Below, in pieces: positions 1 through 8,628 of a stretch of DNA of 64,000 nt. Where the stretch lies: NCBI RefSeq assembly GCF_007341385.1, contig NZ_VJYD01000006.1, positions 124,001 through 188,000 of the forward strand. Direction: 5' to 3'. Numbering within the stretch: the stretch's first letter is position 1; each line of letters begins with the position of its first letter. The stretch is from Flavobacterium daemonense. GTDB taxonomy: Bacteria; Bacteroidota; Bacteroidia; Flavobacteriales; Flavobacteriaceae. Position numbers and translations under genes: made by a program. The notes under the pieces are model-generated. The model did not search any database and was not told the DNA's origin. It saw only the letters and a list, made by a program, of their open reading frames with translations.

Positions 1-625
1 ATTAAATAATAGCTCATAGTTTTGATCTATTTGATATCCTTCCACATGAAAAATAACCGAATTTCGCTTTATTAGAATTGTCCCTTTATACATGTCTCTC
101 CAATCATCATTTTCTTCATTTATTGTAAAAGAATAATTACCAACCCATTTAGGATTTAATAAAATTTGTTCTTGTTTTGCTTTAACAAAAACACTCTTAT
201 ATTTAAAAAAGAGAATCATTAGCTCATCCTTATTATTCGATTTCAATGATTCTGTTTTAGTACTTCTTACTTTTGGTGTTGAATTTATGGAAATCGGTTC
301 TTCATATTGATTAATAATATGCTGTATGTTTAATAGACTCTTATTAAATCTAAAAGTGTGATTTGAATTACCCATTTCGCCAAAAGTTTCAACTTTTAAT
401 ATAGAATCGCTACTATACAAATTTTTAAGTAATTTTATTTCCGTTCCCTCAGTTGACTCGCCAAATACTATAGTATCTTTAATTAAACGCAGAGAATCGA
501 TTTTTTTTTTTCTTTTCTGTTTTTTCTTTTACAATGTTTTTTTTATTTTGCGAATATTCATTTTGTTTGCAAGAAAACAGTGAAATCAAACCAATTAAAA
601 AAAATAAAATTTTAGACTTATTCAT
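1..625 (-). pseudogene. Frameshifted lipoprotein gene, paralogue of the next gene; runs off the window
   Basis: The start at 623-625 gives a lipoprotein signal peptide (MNKSKILFFLIGLISLFSC, Cys as acylation site). The frame stops at 481-483 after a run of 11 A on the coding strand (501-511). With 10 A the frame would continue as IDSLRLIKDTIVFGE and stay open to base 1. The downstream part contains WVGNYSFTINEENDDWRD, which lines up with WLGNYHMNINEESKDWRE in the lipoprotein at 851-1672, so the two are paralogues. By position (downstream of an effector gene) it may be a second immunity lipoprotein; that is inference. The break could be a real mutation, phase variation, or a homopolymer miscall. 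The C-terminus lies outside the window. Confidence 0.7.
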
Positions 626-696
626 GAGTATTAATTTATCGTGGAATTTTAGTATAATCATCATCGTGTGTTTTGTATAATTCTCTTAAATCACCA

Positions 697-796
697 GCTG
701 GCGCGAGCGTCTCGCTCGTGCACGCAATCCAAATAAAGCTTTTAAGATGCTTAGAAGCAAATACCAACTTATCACTATTGGGACGCTCGCGCCAGC
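697..796. repeat. REP-like palindromic element
   Basis: Perfect 15-base inverted arms, GCTGGCGCGAGCGTC at 697-711 and its reverse complement at 782-796, enclose a 70-base core with a further GCGAG/CTCGC hairpin. The G+C-rich arms stand out against the surroundings. A diverged relative is at 23018-23102 and a half copy at 25241-25267. It sits between an effector-gene scrap and a broken immunity-like gene. Confidence 0.6.
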
Positions 797-802
797 AGGG
801 GG

Positions 803-850
803 ATTCCTTTTTCTTCCTTTTTTGACGGCCCTTTCTGTTGAGGGTTTTAT
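803..850 (-). pseudogene. Orphan scrap of the effector linker
   Basis: On the minus strand, just after the stop codon of the lipoprotein gene, the sequence reads NPQQKGPSKKEEKGI. This nearly matches PAQKKGPSKKEEKGI in the linker of the effector gene (DNA around 2957-3000). About 30 bases are identical apart from one substitution. It has no start codon and runs into the REP-like element. It is best read as the remnant of a second effector copy or of a recombination event at the linker. Confidence 0.6.
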
Positions 851-1672
851 CTAAAAGTTATTTTTTTTCAAAACATATTTATTCTTCTTCCCGTTCATAA
901 AACTAATATCGATGTACGGGCAAATCCAATTATAATTTTTACCATCATAAAGTATTTCTCCAAAATCTTTTGTTTTTTCTAAAACAGCGTTTTGAGAGCC
1001 ATTAATTATTTTATCAAATGAAAGATTAATAGCATTATTGTTTTTTTTTATTTTTAATAAATATCTTTCAAAAAGTTGATAACCAGCTGCTTCATAAACT
1101 ATTGAATCTTTAGTAATAGAAACTGAAATACTTTTAATTTCTCTCCAATCTTTACTCTCTTCATTAATATTCATATGATAATTACCGAGCCAATTTGATG
1201 GAATTTGAGATTCATTGACATTTACAGATTTAAATCCCCAAGTTTTTACTATTTTACTTTTGCAAAAAACATTAACCTCTATCTTACTTGTTAATATGTT
1301 TTCTTTAATTTTCAAATCAGAAGAAACACAATTTTTAATATTTAAGGTGTCAATAATTTTAAATTTTTCTACATCCTCATTTTTTAAATTTTTTTCGATA
1401 CTAATTATGTAATATTTTGTTTGTTTATTTTGATATATTGAGTAACTGAGACTATCAACGTTCTTAATTTTGTCAGATTTTATCCATTCATAATCATTTA
1501 GCTCATCTCCTTCAAAAAAAACCTTTCCAATATAAATTTCGTTGCTATTATTAATACATGCTTCTTTTTTTGAAAAAGTTCCCTTTTTTGAATCAATAAT
1601 CTTATTTTTTTCTTGCCCCTTACAACTAATTAAGAACAATATAATTACAATACTTGTTATTTTTTTTATCAT
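851..1672 (-). CDS. Lipoprotein, probable immunity protein for the upstream effector
   Basis: 273 residues. The N-terminus MIKKITSIVIILFLISC is a type II signal peptide with Cys17 as the lipid-anchor residue, so the protein should sit in the periplasm or outer membrane. No catalytic motif is recognised. Its start codon overlaps the stop codon of the peptidoglycan-hydrolase effector gene by 4 bases (ATGA), indicating translational coupling. A periplasmic lipoprotein coupled to a cell-wall-degrading effector fits an immunity role, but this rests on position only. The C-terminal half (around WLGNYHMNINEESKDWRE) is shared with the broken lipoprotein gene at 1-625. Confidence 0.7.
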   Translation of the reverse strand: MIKKITSIVIILFLISCKGQEKNKIIDSKKGTFSKKEACINNSNEIYIGKVFFEGDELNDYEWIKSDKIKNVDSLSYSIYQNKQTKYYIISIEKNLKNEDVEKFKIIDTLNIKNCVSSDLKIKENILTSKIEVNVFCKSKIVKTWGFKSVNVNESQIPSNWLGNYHMNINEESKDWREIKSISVSITKDSIVYEAAGYQLFERYLLKIKKNNNAINLSFDKIINGSQNAVLEKTKDFGEILYDGKNYNWICPYIDISFMNGKKNKYVLKKNNF

Positions 1673-3741
1673 GGTTGAGCTTCTTTTTTAGGTTCTTTAA
1701 TCACATCACGATCTAATTCTTTAATGTTGTCAAAAGGATTAACTCTTCCACCAGTTCTTGCGTTTGTAGTTCTTACTTCAAAATGCAAGTGAACTTGATT
1801 CGAATTTAAAGCTGTTGCAGATGAACCTGTTTTACCTGATTTTCCAATTTTATCACCCGCTTTAACTTTAGTAGAATTTCCTTCCTTATCTTTAGCAGTT
1901 ATAAGAGTTTCACTTAAATGAGCATAAAAGAACCAAAATGTTTTTCCCTCGTAATTACCCTTGATATTAATGCAGTTGCCATAGGATTCCGAATAATAGA
2001 TTTCATTTACTTCACCATCAACACAAGCATATAGATCTGTTCCAGCAGGAGCGTATAAATCTATTCCATCGTGTTTACCTTTACTACGACCAGTTATATT
2101 GTTACTATGAATACTTCTTTCTGGTGCCCATATAGAATACCATCCTCTTAATTGCGGATTATTTACAGGATTATGCCAATTATTTTTTGTAGTTACATCC
2201 TTAGAAGTACAAGAAAATATTTCTACTTTATTCTCTTTTCCTTTTTCGATATAAATTTGAATACCTTTCTTTATTTCTCCTTTTGTAACCATCCCATCAT
2301 TATTACCATATTTAGGATTTGTATCAAATCCTTCATTTACTTTATAGGCTCTAATTCTAAGGTCATAGTTTTTATCATGTTTATCAAGACCTTTTCCGTC
2401 TTCACTAAACACAACATGATCGTCAGGTTTCCCCATAGAAGCTGGAAATAAAACTTGTAAGTAAAAATCAACAAACTCTAATTTTTTATTTTTTAAATTT
2501 TTAAAATATTTTTTTACATAATCCAATTGTTCTAGAGCGGTCATTTTAGCCAGTTTTTCAGTTGTAGTCCCTAAATTTTCAGCAGTATCCTTCATGAATT
2601 GAACAAGCCCAGTTGCAGACGATTTTGGATTTTTTATGGAAGGACTGAAAGTTTCTCCCGTTTCCCAAGCCATTACTGCCATTAAATTATTTGCCATTTC
2701 TAAATAATTAACAGCCCATAAATCCTTACAAATCTCTACAACTTTTTTCCTAAAATCACATGAAACTTTATTTCCCCAAATCAAATCATAGTCTTTACAA
2801 ACACAAGTACCTGTCTGAGGATTGCTTCCTTCGGAGTCATCAATCATCATTGCCTTGTTTAGAGTTTCTCTAACGCTGTCGCCTATTTTTTGTATTTCGG
2901 CCCGTACATCAACCGTTTTTTCATAATAATCATGAAGATTATCTTCGGTTTTGGCGATTCCTTTTTCTTCCTTTTTTGACGGTCCTTTTTTTTGTGCAGG
3001 GGTTTGTTTTTCGGGTTCTGATTTTTTGTAGTCAGGATTTAAAACATTTATATCACGGCTTTCAAAAGGTTTTTGATTAAAAATTTCTACCGTTACATAA
3101 TATTCGTGAAATTCGCCTTCGTTACTACCGCCCTTGTCGGCTTGAGCATTTGACATTTTGGCAAAACTGGGAGTAAGTATAAAATGTGCTTCTGCCTTTC
3201 CGTCCTCAATAAAAATGGGTAGAGTTGTAGCTTTATTATTTTTATTGATGCCATTTTGTGCCGATTTTGGTGTGTCGTCTTCCCACAATGTTACCGAGCC
3301 GCGGCACTTGTCTAAATTTACACAATGTATTCTAACAATTACTTTATCTGTGTAAGCAAATGGTTTAGTCGGTTTGTTCCAGTTGGCATCTAAAAAATCA
3401 ACATATGCAATTTTTCTCTCGACACTTTTTTGAGTCTTGATGTCCATTTTTGCTTCCTGATTGCCCAACTTTGCTATCAGTCTTATACCTTCATAATCAA
3501 GAGTTGCTTCAAAAAAGCTAAATTTTACAATTGATCCCACCTTGTCATTCTTAGGTTTATGCACCCACTTATTTCCTATAAGCTGATAAATCGACCAATG
3601 AACATCTTTCGAAAATACTTCTGAATGATTATGTATTTCGCCAAAAGGCAGGACATTCATTGTAAAATTTTCTGCAATAGAATAGGTCTGTTTTTCTCCA
3701 ACTCTGGGTGTTGGATTTCCAATTATTTTAAAATCTGACAT
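1669..3741 (-). CDS. Bifunctional peptidoglycan-hydrolase effector (transglycosylase-like plus M23 peptidase)
   Basis: 690 residues. Residues 1 to about 230 form an Ig/beta-rich delivery-type region without a signal peptide. Residues about 236-265 are a Lys/Glu/Pro-rich linker. Around residue 360, AWETGETFSPS followed by GLVQFM resembles the catalytic Glu region of SLT/lysozyme-like transglycosylases. The C-terminal domain is an M23 (LytM) metallopeptidase with HDGID (His557, Asp561) and HLHFEV (His651, His653) as zinc ligands. The predicted action is cleavage of both glycan and peptide bonds of a rival's cell wall. The lack of a secretion signal and the adjacent LysM and PAAR-like genes suggest export by a contractile injection apparatus (T6SS subtype iii or similar). 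No structural sheath or baseplate genes are in the window, so the export route is inferred. Confidence 0.8.
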   Translation of the reverse strand: MSDFKIIGNPTPRVGEKQTYSIAENFTMNVLPFGEIHNHSEVFSKDVHWSIYQLIGNKWVHKPKNDKVGSIVKFSFFEATLDYEGIRLIAKLGNQEAKMDIKTQKSVERKIAYVDFLDANWNKPTKPFAYTDKVIVRIHCVNLDKCRGSVTLWEDDTPKSAQNGINKNNKATTLPIFIEDGKAEAHFILTPSFAKMSNAQADKGGSNEGEFHEYYVTVEIFNQKPFESRDINVLNPDYKKSEPEKQTPAQKKGPSKKEEKGIAKTEDNLHDYYEKTVDVRAEIQKIGDSVRETLNKAMMIDDSEGSNPQTGTCVCKDYDLIWGNKVSCDFRKKVVEICKDLWAVNYLEMANNLMAVMAWETGETFSPSIKNPKSSATGLVQFMKDTAENLGTTTEKLAKMTALEQLDYVKKYFKNLKNKKLEFVDFYLQVLFPASMGKPDDHVVFSEDGKGLDKHDKNYDLRIRAYKVNEGFDTNPKYGNNDGMVTKGEIKKGIQIYIEKGKENKVEIFSCTSKDVTTKNNWHNPVNNPQLRGWYSIWAPERSIHSNNITGRSKGKHDGIDLYAPAGTDLYACVDGEVNEIYYSESYGNCINIKGNYEGKTFWFFYAHLSETLITAKDKEGNSTKVKAGDKIGKSGKTGSSATALNSNQVHLHFEVRTTNARTGGRVNPFDNIKELDRDVIKEPKKEAQP

Positions 3742-3752
3742 CTTATTTATTT

Positions 3753-4241
3753 TTAAAGTATATCATCGCCAACTAAATTATTCTGGAATTTTCGCATATC
3801 GACCAACGGATTTATCTGATTGCTCAGATCTGGTTTGGCACTCATTGCATTTTGTTTGCCCAGTTCGACCTGTTGCCCATGATTATCAACAGTAATACAA
3901 TCTGGTCCCCCAATGGTACAGCCAGCTTTACTTGTTTCTATTAAAATTTTGCCTTGATTACTCAAAGTTACTTTCTTGTAAAAACCAGTCCACTCCGTAA
4001 TTACGCATTGACATGGCAGATAATCACCTTTGCCATCTGGCTTCTTTTCACATTTGCCAAAAGTGTTTTTTTCCATTGTCTGACCAATTTCTTTTGTGGT
4101 AGCAATACGTTTTTTTTCAGCATCTTTATCATTTGCAAAATGTTTATTCTGCGTTTTTACTTTTAAAATATCGGTATTCTGCTCAATATTAAATTTGCAT
4201 TTTAATTTTGCTCCCTGAACTACTACATGTTTTCCGCTCAT
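3753..4241 (-). CDS. DUF4280 PAAR-like protein
   Basis: 162 residues. It opens with MSGKHVVVQGAKLKC and has the Cys-rich, Gly-rich pattern of DUF4280 PAAR-like proteins: Cys15, a GKC and a PCQC near the middle, then KAGCTIGGPDC. The family is thought to cap the spike of contractile injection systems and to carry effectors. The gene lies 11 bases upstream of the effector gene and 32 bases downstream of the LysM gene in the same direction, so one transcript is likely and the protein is probably the adaptor for this effector. Confidence 0.8.
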   Translation of the reverse strand: MSGKHVVVQGAKLKCKFNIEQNTDILKVKTQNKHFANDKDAEKKRIATTKEIGQTMEKNTFGKCEKKPDGKGDYLPCQCVITEWTGFYKKVTLSNQGKILIETSKAGCTIGGPDCITVDNHGQQVELGKQNAMSAKPDLSNQINPLVDMRKFQNNLVGDDIL

Positions 4242-4273
4242 GATTTTCGCCTATTTTTATTTTAATTTGTTGT

Positions 4274-5341
4274 TTATTTCTCTAAATCCTCAACTTCAAT
4301 TAGCAGTTTTATAGCTTTGTTAAAATCAATTTTACATTCTACATTCATGTTTTTAATAAAGTACAAATCAGGAGTTAAAAAATATGTTGCATTATAATCT
4401 CCATCGAAAAGCTCAAATCCCAAATTTGAGTGAATATTCAAATTTATATAATCGCCATTTTGTTGTACTTTAATCAGGTTGGAGTCGTTTAGATAGGGGT
4501 CAACTTTTTGCTGTATTTGAAATTTTGATTCTTTATTTCTTTCAAGTGGAAATGAAATTTCACTTTCACAAACAAAATCATCCGTGTGCTTTATATACAT
4601 ACCATTAAAAAAAGATCTCAAAAAATGATCTGAATAAAGCGATTTTAATAATTGTTCTGAACTTGCCAATGAAAGTTCGCAATGTTCAATATACTTTGGA
4701 GTTATTCCGCCGTTGTAGTATTCTACTATCTTTTCCTTTTTGTTTTTCCAACGACTAACAATCTCTTCATAATTATGAATATCAATCCACTTGCCTTCAT
4801 TATCCACAACAATATTCAATGGATATAAAACCTGAACCAGTTTTACTCCAATGTCATCCATTAGTCTATCCGGTGCTTTATCATCTATAAAAAGATTAAT
4901 TGACTTTCGAATTTCAAAAAAATGATAATTATTATTATCTGTAGCTAACCATCGTACTCTCACACCCATTTCTAATGCATCAGTTAAATTACCAATGTTA
5001 TAAGTGTATTTTACGCTATAATCTCTTGAGATTCCTCTTGGCTGAAACGGTAATTTATTGTCTTTTCCAAAAGCTACTTTCTTCGGTTTTTTCTCTCTTA
5101 TTTCATCTGCTTCTAATTCTAATTCACTTTTTTCTGGCGCCAGAATTATAAGCTTTGTATAACCTTTAAAATCTGCTTCAATTAAATCAGCAAGTTTACA
5201 ATGCATATTGTGATAGCGCCTCAGTTCTTGAAGAGATATCCCAAGTTTTTTCGCTACACTTTGCGGTGTATCTCCTTTTTCTATTCTATAAGTTTTAAAC
5301 CTGCCATAGTACTCTTCATCAGATTCTCCTCTATATTTCAT
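4274..5341 (-). CDS. LysM-domain protein of the effector operon
   Basis: 355 residues. The N-terminal residues 18-66 form a LysM module (YRIEKGDTPQSVAKKLGIS, then a Leu-rich helix and LIIL). The remainder is not recognised. There is no signal peptide. It is the first gene of the operon and precedes the PAAR-like and effector genes. LysM proteins in contractile injection systems act as spike or baseplate adaptors, so a delivery role is more likely here than cell-wall metabolism; this is inference from context. Confidence 0.65.
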   Translation of the reverse strand: MKYRGESDEEYYGRFKTYRIEKGDTPQSVAKKLGISLQELRRYHNMHCKLADLIEADFKGYTKLIILAPEKSELELEADEIREKKPKKVAFGKDNKLPFQPRGISRDYSVKYTYNIGNLTDALEMGVRVRWLATDNNNYHFFEIRKSINLFIDDKAPDRLMDDIGVKLVQVLYPLNIVVDNEGKWIDIHNYEEIVSRWKNKKEKIVEYYNGGITPKYIEHCELSLASSEQLLKSLYSDHFLRSFFNGMYIKHTDDFVCESEISFPLERNKESKFQIQQKVDPYLNDSNLIKVQQNGDYINLNIHSNLGFELFDGDYNATYFLTPDLYFIKNMNVECKIDFNKAIKLLIEVEDLEK

Positions 5342-5373
5342 ATTTTAATAGATTTTAAACGTTTTTGTATCAT

Positions 5374-5410
5374 TCAAAAAAACTAGATAAAAAAAATAAT
5401 CTAGTTTTAT
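5374..5410 (-). terminator. Intrinsic terminator after the LETM1-related gene
   Basis: AACTAGAT at 5381-5388 and ATCTAGTT at 5399-5406 form a stem. Read on the minus strand it is followed by a run of T. It separates the 5548-6750 gene from the effector operon. Confidence 0.55.
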
Positions 5411-5547
5411 TCCTACCGAAATAATAATACTAAAGTAGTCTTTTTACCTAGTTAATTTTTAAAAAATGTAAATAAAATCTTTCTTTTTTAAATTTCTGAA
5501 CAGATGCTCCTGATGATCAAAGCAATAGAGGTGTACTTTGATTTTTT

Positions 5548-6750
5548 TTATTCGTTTTCGTCAAGATTTTCATTAAATGCTGACGGAAGCATTGTCGGGA
5601 TAAATTTTATTAAAATCGGCAATAATAAACTTCCGCCTGGAAGTAGAAATATTGTCAAGGACGGAATCGTTTTGCAGATATCTAAAAGCTGTTTTTTTAC
5701 TTTTTTCTTTTCTTTAGCATCCAAATCTCTTGTTGTAGAATAAGCCAACAATACCATTAGTTCTTTGCTCTGAACTATTTCTTTTACTAGTCGGTTTTTG
5801 TTTCTAATGATCAATTTTACAACAGTGTGCGTCATTTGATCATAAAAATGCTTCACCGGATTTGAGTAATTGAAATACGGAATTTTCTTTTTATGTGTAG
5901 TAATAAATAAGTTCGTTGTTGCAATGCTTTTGGTTACAAAATCATCAGAAACATGCATCATCGAACCTAGCGAATACAAAAAGTAAGCTTCTTCATTTTC
6001 AACAACGCCGTCGCTCCATAAAGCCATTCCGGCCATATCGATCAAGTAATAATGCTCTAATGTGTTTTTGAAATAGTCCAAAGACAAGGTTTCTAAAGTT
6101 TCAACCGTAACTTTTGAAAATTTAGAATAGCGAATCGAAGCTTCAAAAAGTTTTATCAATAAATCATCATGTTGCGATTTGACTGTTTTAGTCTTTAGCG
6201 CAAGACCAACAATACCTAAAACCGTTTCTTCAATACGTTTTAAATATTTGTCAGGAATAGCGCCGTGTTCCAAATATTGTCTAAAAGCCAACACATCAAT
6301 AAACAGCAAAGCATTTGTAACTAAATGCGAAAAGTTTTTACTGATAATACTGTCGTTTGTCTGAACTCGCTGATCAATTATGTTTTCTAATGAAAGAGAA
6401 GGAGTGTCCTTTGGAAGTAAAATTTTAAATAAATTAAAACCTTCCGGATTCATTTGGTTGTAGAATTTGAGAGCTTCTGAAATAAAATTATTAGGTTCAG
6501 AATTTCTTTTTTCTAAACAAAAAACATGATATAAGGTATTTAATAAGGCAACTTTAGAAATTTCGGTTTTAAACCAGCCTTTTATCGGAATAGGAATTTG
6601 AGAATCTATAGAAATGATATGGCCGTAAATAAAACCAGTTTCACGGACTTTATAGTAAAAGGAATCTGTAGTCTCAAAAGGAATTGCTTCTGAAAACTTT
6701 TGTTCCATAAAAAACTTATCAATCCAGCCTGATGCCGATGCGTTAATCAT
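5548..6750 (-). CDS. LETM1-related (biofilm-associated type) protein
   Basis: 400 residues, no signal peptide. The C-terminal segment (about 340-395) has a charged helix KEKKKVKKQLLDICK, then a hydrophobic stretch with FLLPGGSLLLPIL and FIPTMLPSAF, which is the signature of LETM1-like domains. The middle region has a TerB-like acidic stretch (WSDGVVENEEAYF). Flavobacterial homologues are named LETM1-related biofilm-associated proteins, but the biochemical role is unknown. A CAAAGCTA at 6770-6777 (TAGCTTTG on the coding strand) is a possible -7 box. Confidence 0.65.
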   Translation of the reverse strand: MINASASGWIDKFFMEQKFSEAIPFETTDSFYYKVRETGFIYGHIISIDSQIPIPIKGWFKTEISKVALLNTLYHVFCLEKRNSEPNNFISEALKFYNQMNPEGFNLFKILLPKDTPSLSLENIIDQRVQTNDSIISKNFSHLVTNALLFIDVLAFRQYLEHGAIPDKYLKRIEETVLGIVGLALKTKTVKSQHDDLLIKLFEASIRYSKFSKVTVETLETLSLDYFKNTLEHYYLIDMAGMALWSDGVVENEEAYFLYSLGSMMHVSDDFVTKSIATTNLFITTHKKKIPYFNYSNPVKHFYDQMTHTVVKLIIRNKNRLVKEIVQSKELMVLLAYSTTRDLDAKEKKKVKKQLLDICKTIPSLTIFLLPGGSLLLPILIKFIPTMLPSAFNENLDENE

Positions 6751-6813
6751 TAACTTTAGTTTGAGACTGCAAAGCTAATTTTTTTTCTTGTCTTAGAATT
6801 CATTTTTAAATGA

Positions 6814-6850
6814 AATAACCACTAGATTTTGTGAAAAAATAGTGGTTATT
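6814..6850 (-). terminator. Hairpin downstream of the superoxide dismutase gene
   Basis: AATAACCACTA (6814-6824) and TAGTGGTTATT (6840-6850) form a perfect 11-bp stem with a 15-base loop. It begins 8 bases after the stop codon of the minus-strand gene. The following T-rich stretch is weak. Confidence 0.45.
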
Positions 6851-6858
6851 CAATTTTA

Positions 6859-7386
6859 TTATTTAATGATTCCAGCGCAAGCAACTCGTCCGCCAGCGTT
6901 TCCAGTTGGCTGTGTCGTGAAGTCATCCGTTCCTTGGTGAACAATAAGTCCTTTTCCTAAAACGTCTTTGTTGGCATCTCCACAACCTACACACCATTCA
7001 TCAGTTGTCAAGGTAATGGTTCCGTTTCCTTTTGCATCAGCAGTGAAGTTTCCAATATCCCCTTTGTGATATTCGCCAACTCCCCATTTTCCGTGTTTTT
7101 TAAAGGTAGGATTCCAGTGTCCTCCTGCAGAACTTCCGTCGGCTGCAGAACAATCTGATTTTTCATGAATGTGTATGGCATGAACGCCCGGCTGTAATCC
7201 GGATACTTTTGCCACAAACGTTACTTTACCGTTTTTCTCAGTAAAAGTCGCAGTTCCTGAAACAGTGCTGTTGCTTTTTGGCTCCAGATTTACTGTCAGA
7301 GTTTTGGCATCATTTGATTTTGTATTTGTCTTACAACCAATAATTAAAGCTGTAATTATAGCGAAAGAAACAAGTGCTTTTTTCAT
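6859..7386 (-). CDS. sodC: Cu/Zn superoxide dismutase, lipoprotein
   Basis: 175 residues. It converts superoxide to hydrogen peroxide and oxygen in the periplasm. The signal peptide ends in LIIGC18, so the enzyme is probably lipid-anchored. Metal ligands are visible: copper His72 and His74 (HAIHIHE), bridging His90 (GGHWNP), zinc His98, His107 and Asp110 (HKGD), and copper His150 (IVHQGTDD). Cys79 and Cys170 are placed for the usual disulfide, and GNAGGRVACG-type C-terminal residues carry the active-site Arg. Length and motif order are normal for the bacterial family. Confidence 0.92.
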   Translation of the reverse strand: MKKALVSFAIITALIIGCKTNTKSNDAKTLTVNLEPKSNSTVSGTATFTEKNGKVTFVAKVSGLQPGVHAIHIHEKSDCSAADGSSAGGHWNPTFKKHGKWGVGEYHKGDIGNFTADAKGNGTITLTTDEWCVGCGDANKDVLGKGLIVHQGTDDFTTQPTGNAGGRVACAGIIK

Positions 7387-7587
7387 ATGTGAGGCTTTTA
7401 AATTAAATATTAAGTAAATTTAACATAAAAAAGCCGATATAAATATTCTTAAAAAGTTAAAAAAATCTAAAACTATTAAACGTATTAAATAACGCTTTAA
7501 GTGCAGAACCCAAAAATATTGCTTAAATTCGTATAGGTTTTTAATAAAAAATTTCCCAAGTCTTGTTTTTTAATTCATTAATTTTTA

Positions 7588-8025
7588 ATGCTTAACATTA
7601 TGATGAAGAATTTTTTTACGCTTGTTTTCTTAGTTACGGTATTAATTTCCTGCAAATGCCAAAAAACAGATTCGGTTTCAAAATTAGATGGAAACTGGGA
7701 ACTGAATTATATCACGGGACCTCGAATTGCTTTTGATGGTTTGTACCCAAATAAAAAACCAACTATTAATTTTAATACAAAAGAAAATCAAGTTTCTGGA
7801 AACAACGGCTGTAATTCTTTTACCGGAAAACTGAATGTTACCGGAAATAAAATTGATTTTACCCAACCAATGGCGGTTACAAAAATGATGTGCATGGATG
7901 GTCAAGGCGAACTAGTATTTATGAGTACGCTTCCAAAAATAACTTCATATGATATTACCGATGACGGCAAAACGCTAAACTTTATTTCGGGAGATATTGC
8001 AATGATGCGATTTACCAAAAAATAA
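7588..8025 (+). CDS. META-domain (HslJ-like) lipoprotein
   Basis: 145 residues with a type II signal peptide (FLVTVLISC). The mature part carries the META/HslJ fold: an opening DGNWELNYI, then GNNGCNSFTGKLNVTGNKI, then MAVTKMMCMDG near residue 95, and a C-terminal strand. HslJ-like proteins are associated with envelope stress, but no reaction is known. Two further Met codons (7600 and 7603) are equally good starts; the shorter form gives a more typical signal peptide. It is the first of four co-directional envelope genes. Confidence 0.75.
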   Translation: MLNIMMKNFFTLVFLVTVLISCKCQKTDSVSKLDGNWELNYITGPRIAFDGLYPNKKPTINFNTKENQVSGNNGCNSFTGKLNVTGNKIDFTQPMAVTKMMCMDGQGELVFMSTLPKITSYDITDDGKTLNFISGDIAMMRFTKK

Positions 8026-8061
8026 AATCATACTACTTTTTAACGCTTAAATTTTTATTTT

Positions 8062-8586
8062 ATGTCAGTTAAATTATCCTTTTTATTAGTGTTGTTCAGC
8101 TTTTTAAGCTTTCCCGCTATTGCGCAGGAAAAAACTAAAAAAGAACTAAAAGCAGAACAGGAATTGAAAAAACAAAAAGAAATCGAAGCATTGATCGATT
8201 CTAAGAATTTTGTTTTTGAAGCACAAAAAGCAACTCCGCAGGGCGGAAGACTTTTGCATCTTGATTACAATACCTATTTTTTGAAATTTAATGAAACCAA
8301 AACAACCTGCGATCTACCGTTTTTTGGACGTGCTTATAATGTGGGTTATGGTGGAACTGATAGTGGAATTAAATTTGAGGGAGTTCCGGAAAACACAAAA
8401 ATTGATAAAGCCAAGAAAAAAATCACGGTCAGAAGTACGATAAAAGGCGAAAAAGACACTTTTGATCTTTTATTGACCGTATTTTCCAACGGAGATGCCA
8501 GCTTATCAGTAAACAGCAATAATAGAGCTCCCATTTCTTATGACGGTGTTGTAGAAGCGCCAAAAACAGATGAAGCTAAAAAATAA
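8062..8586 (+). CDS. DUF4251 family secreted protein
   Basis: 174 residues. A signal peptide (to about residue 22, AIAQE) is followed by a Lys/Glu-rich helix, then the DUF4251 core: FVFEAQKATPQGGR, LPFFGRAYNVGYGGTDSGIKF and a C-terminal beta region. The domain is widespread in Bacteroidota and has no known reaction. It starts 36 bases after the META gene. Confidence 0.75.
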   Translation: MSVKLSFLLVLFSFLSFPAIAQEKTKKELKAEQELKKQKEIEALIDSKNFVFEAQKATPQGGRLLHLDYNTYFLKFNETKTTCDLPFFGRAYNVGYGGTDSGIKFEGVPENTKIDKAKKKITVRSTIKGEKDTFDLLLTVFSNGDASLSVNSNNRAPISYDGVVEAPKTDEAKK

Positions 8587-8628
8587 AAGTTTATAATTTT
8601 AATTATTGTGTCGCCAAATCTTTAATTT

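Noticed and set aside
2152..2451. Plus-strand frame of 99 codons opposite the effector gene
   Set aside because: It is a shadow of the effector gene's reading frame, with no start signal of its own and low-complexity composition.
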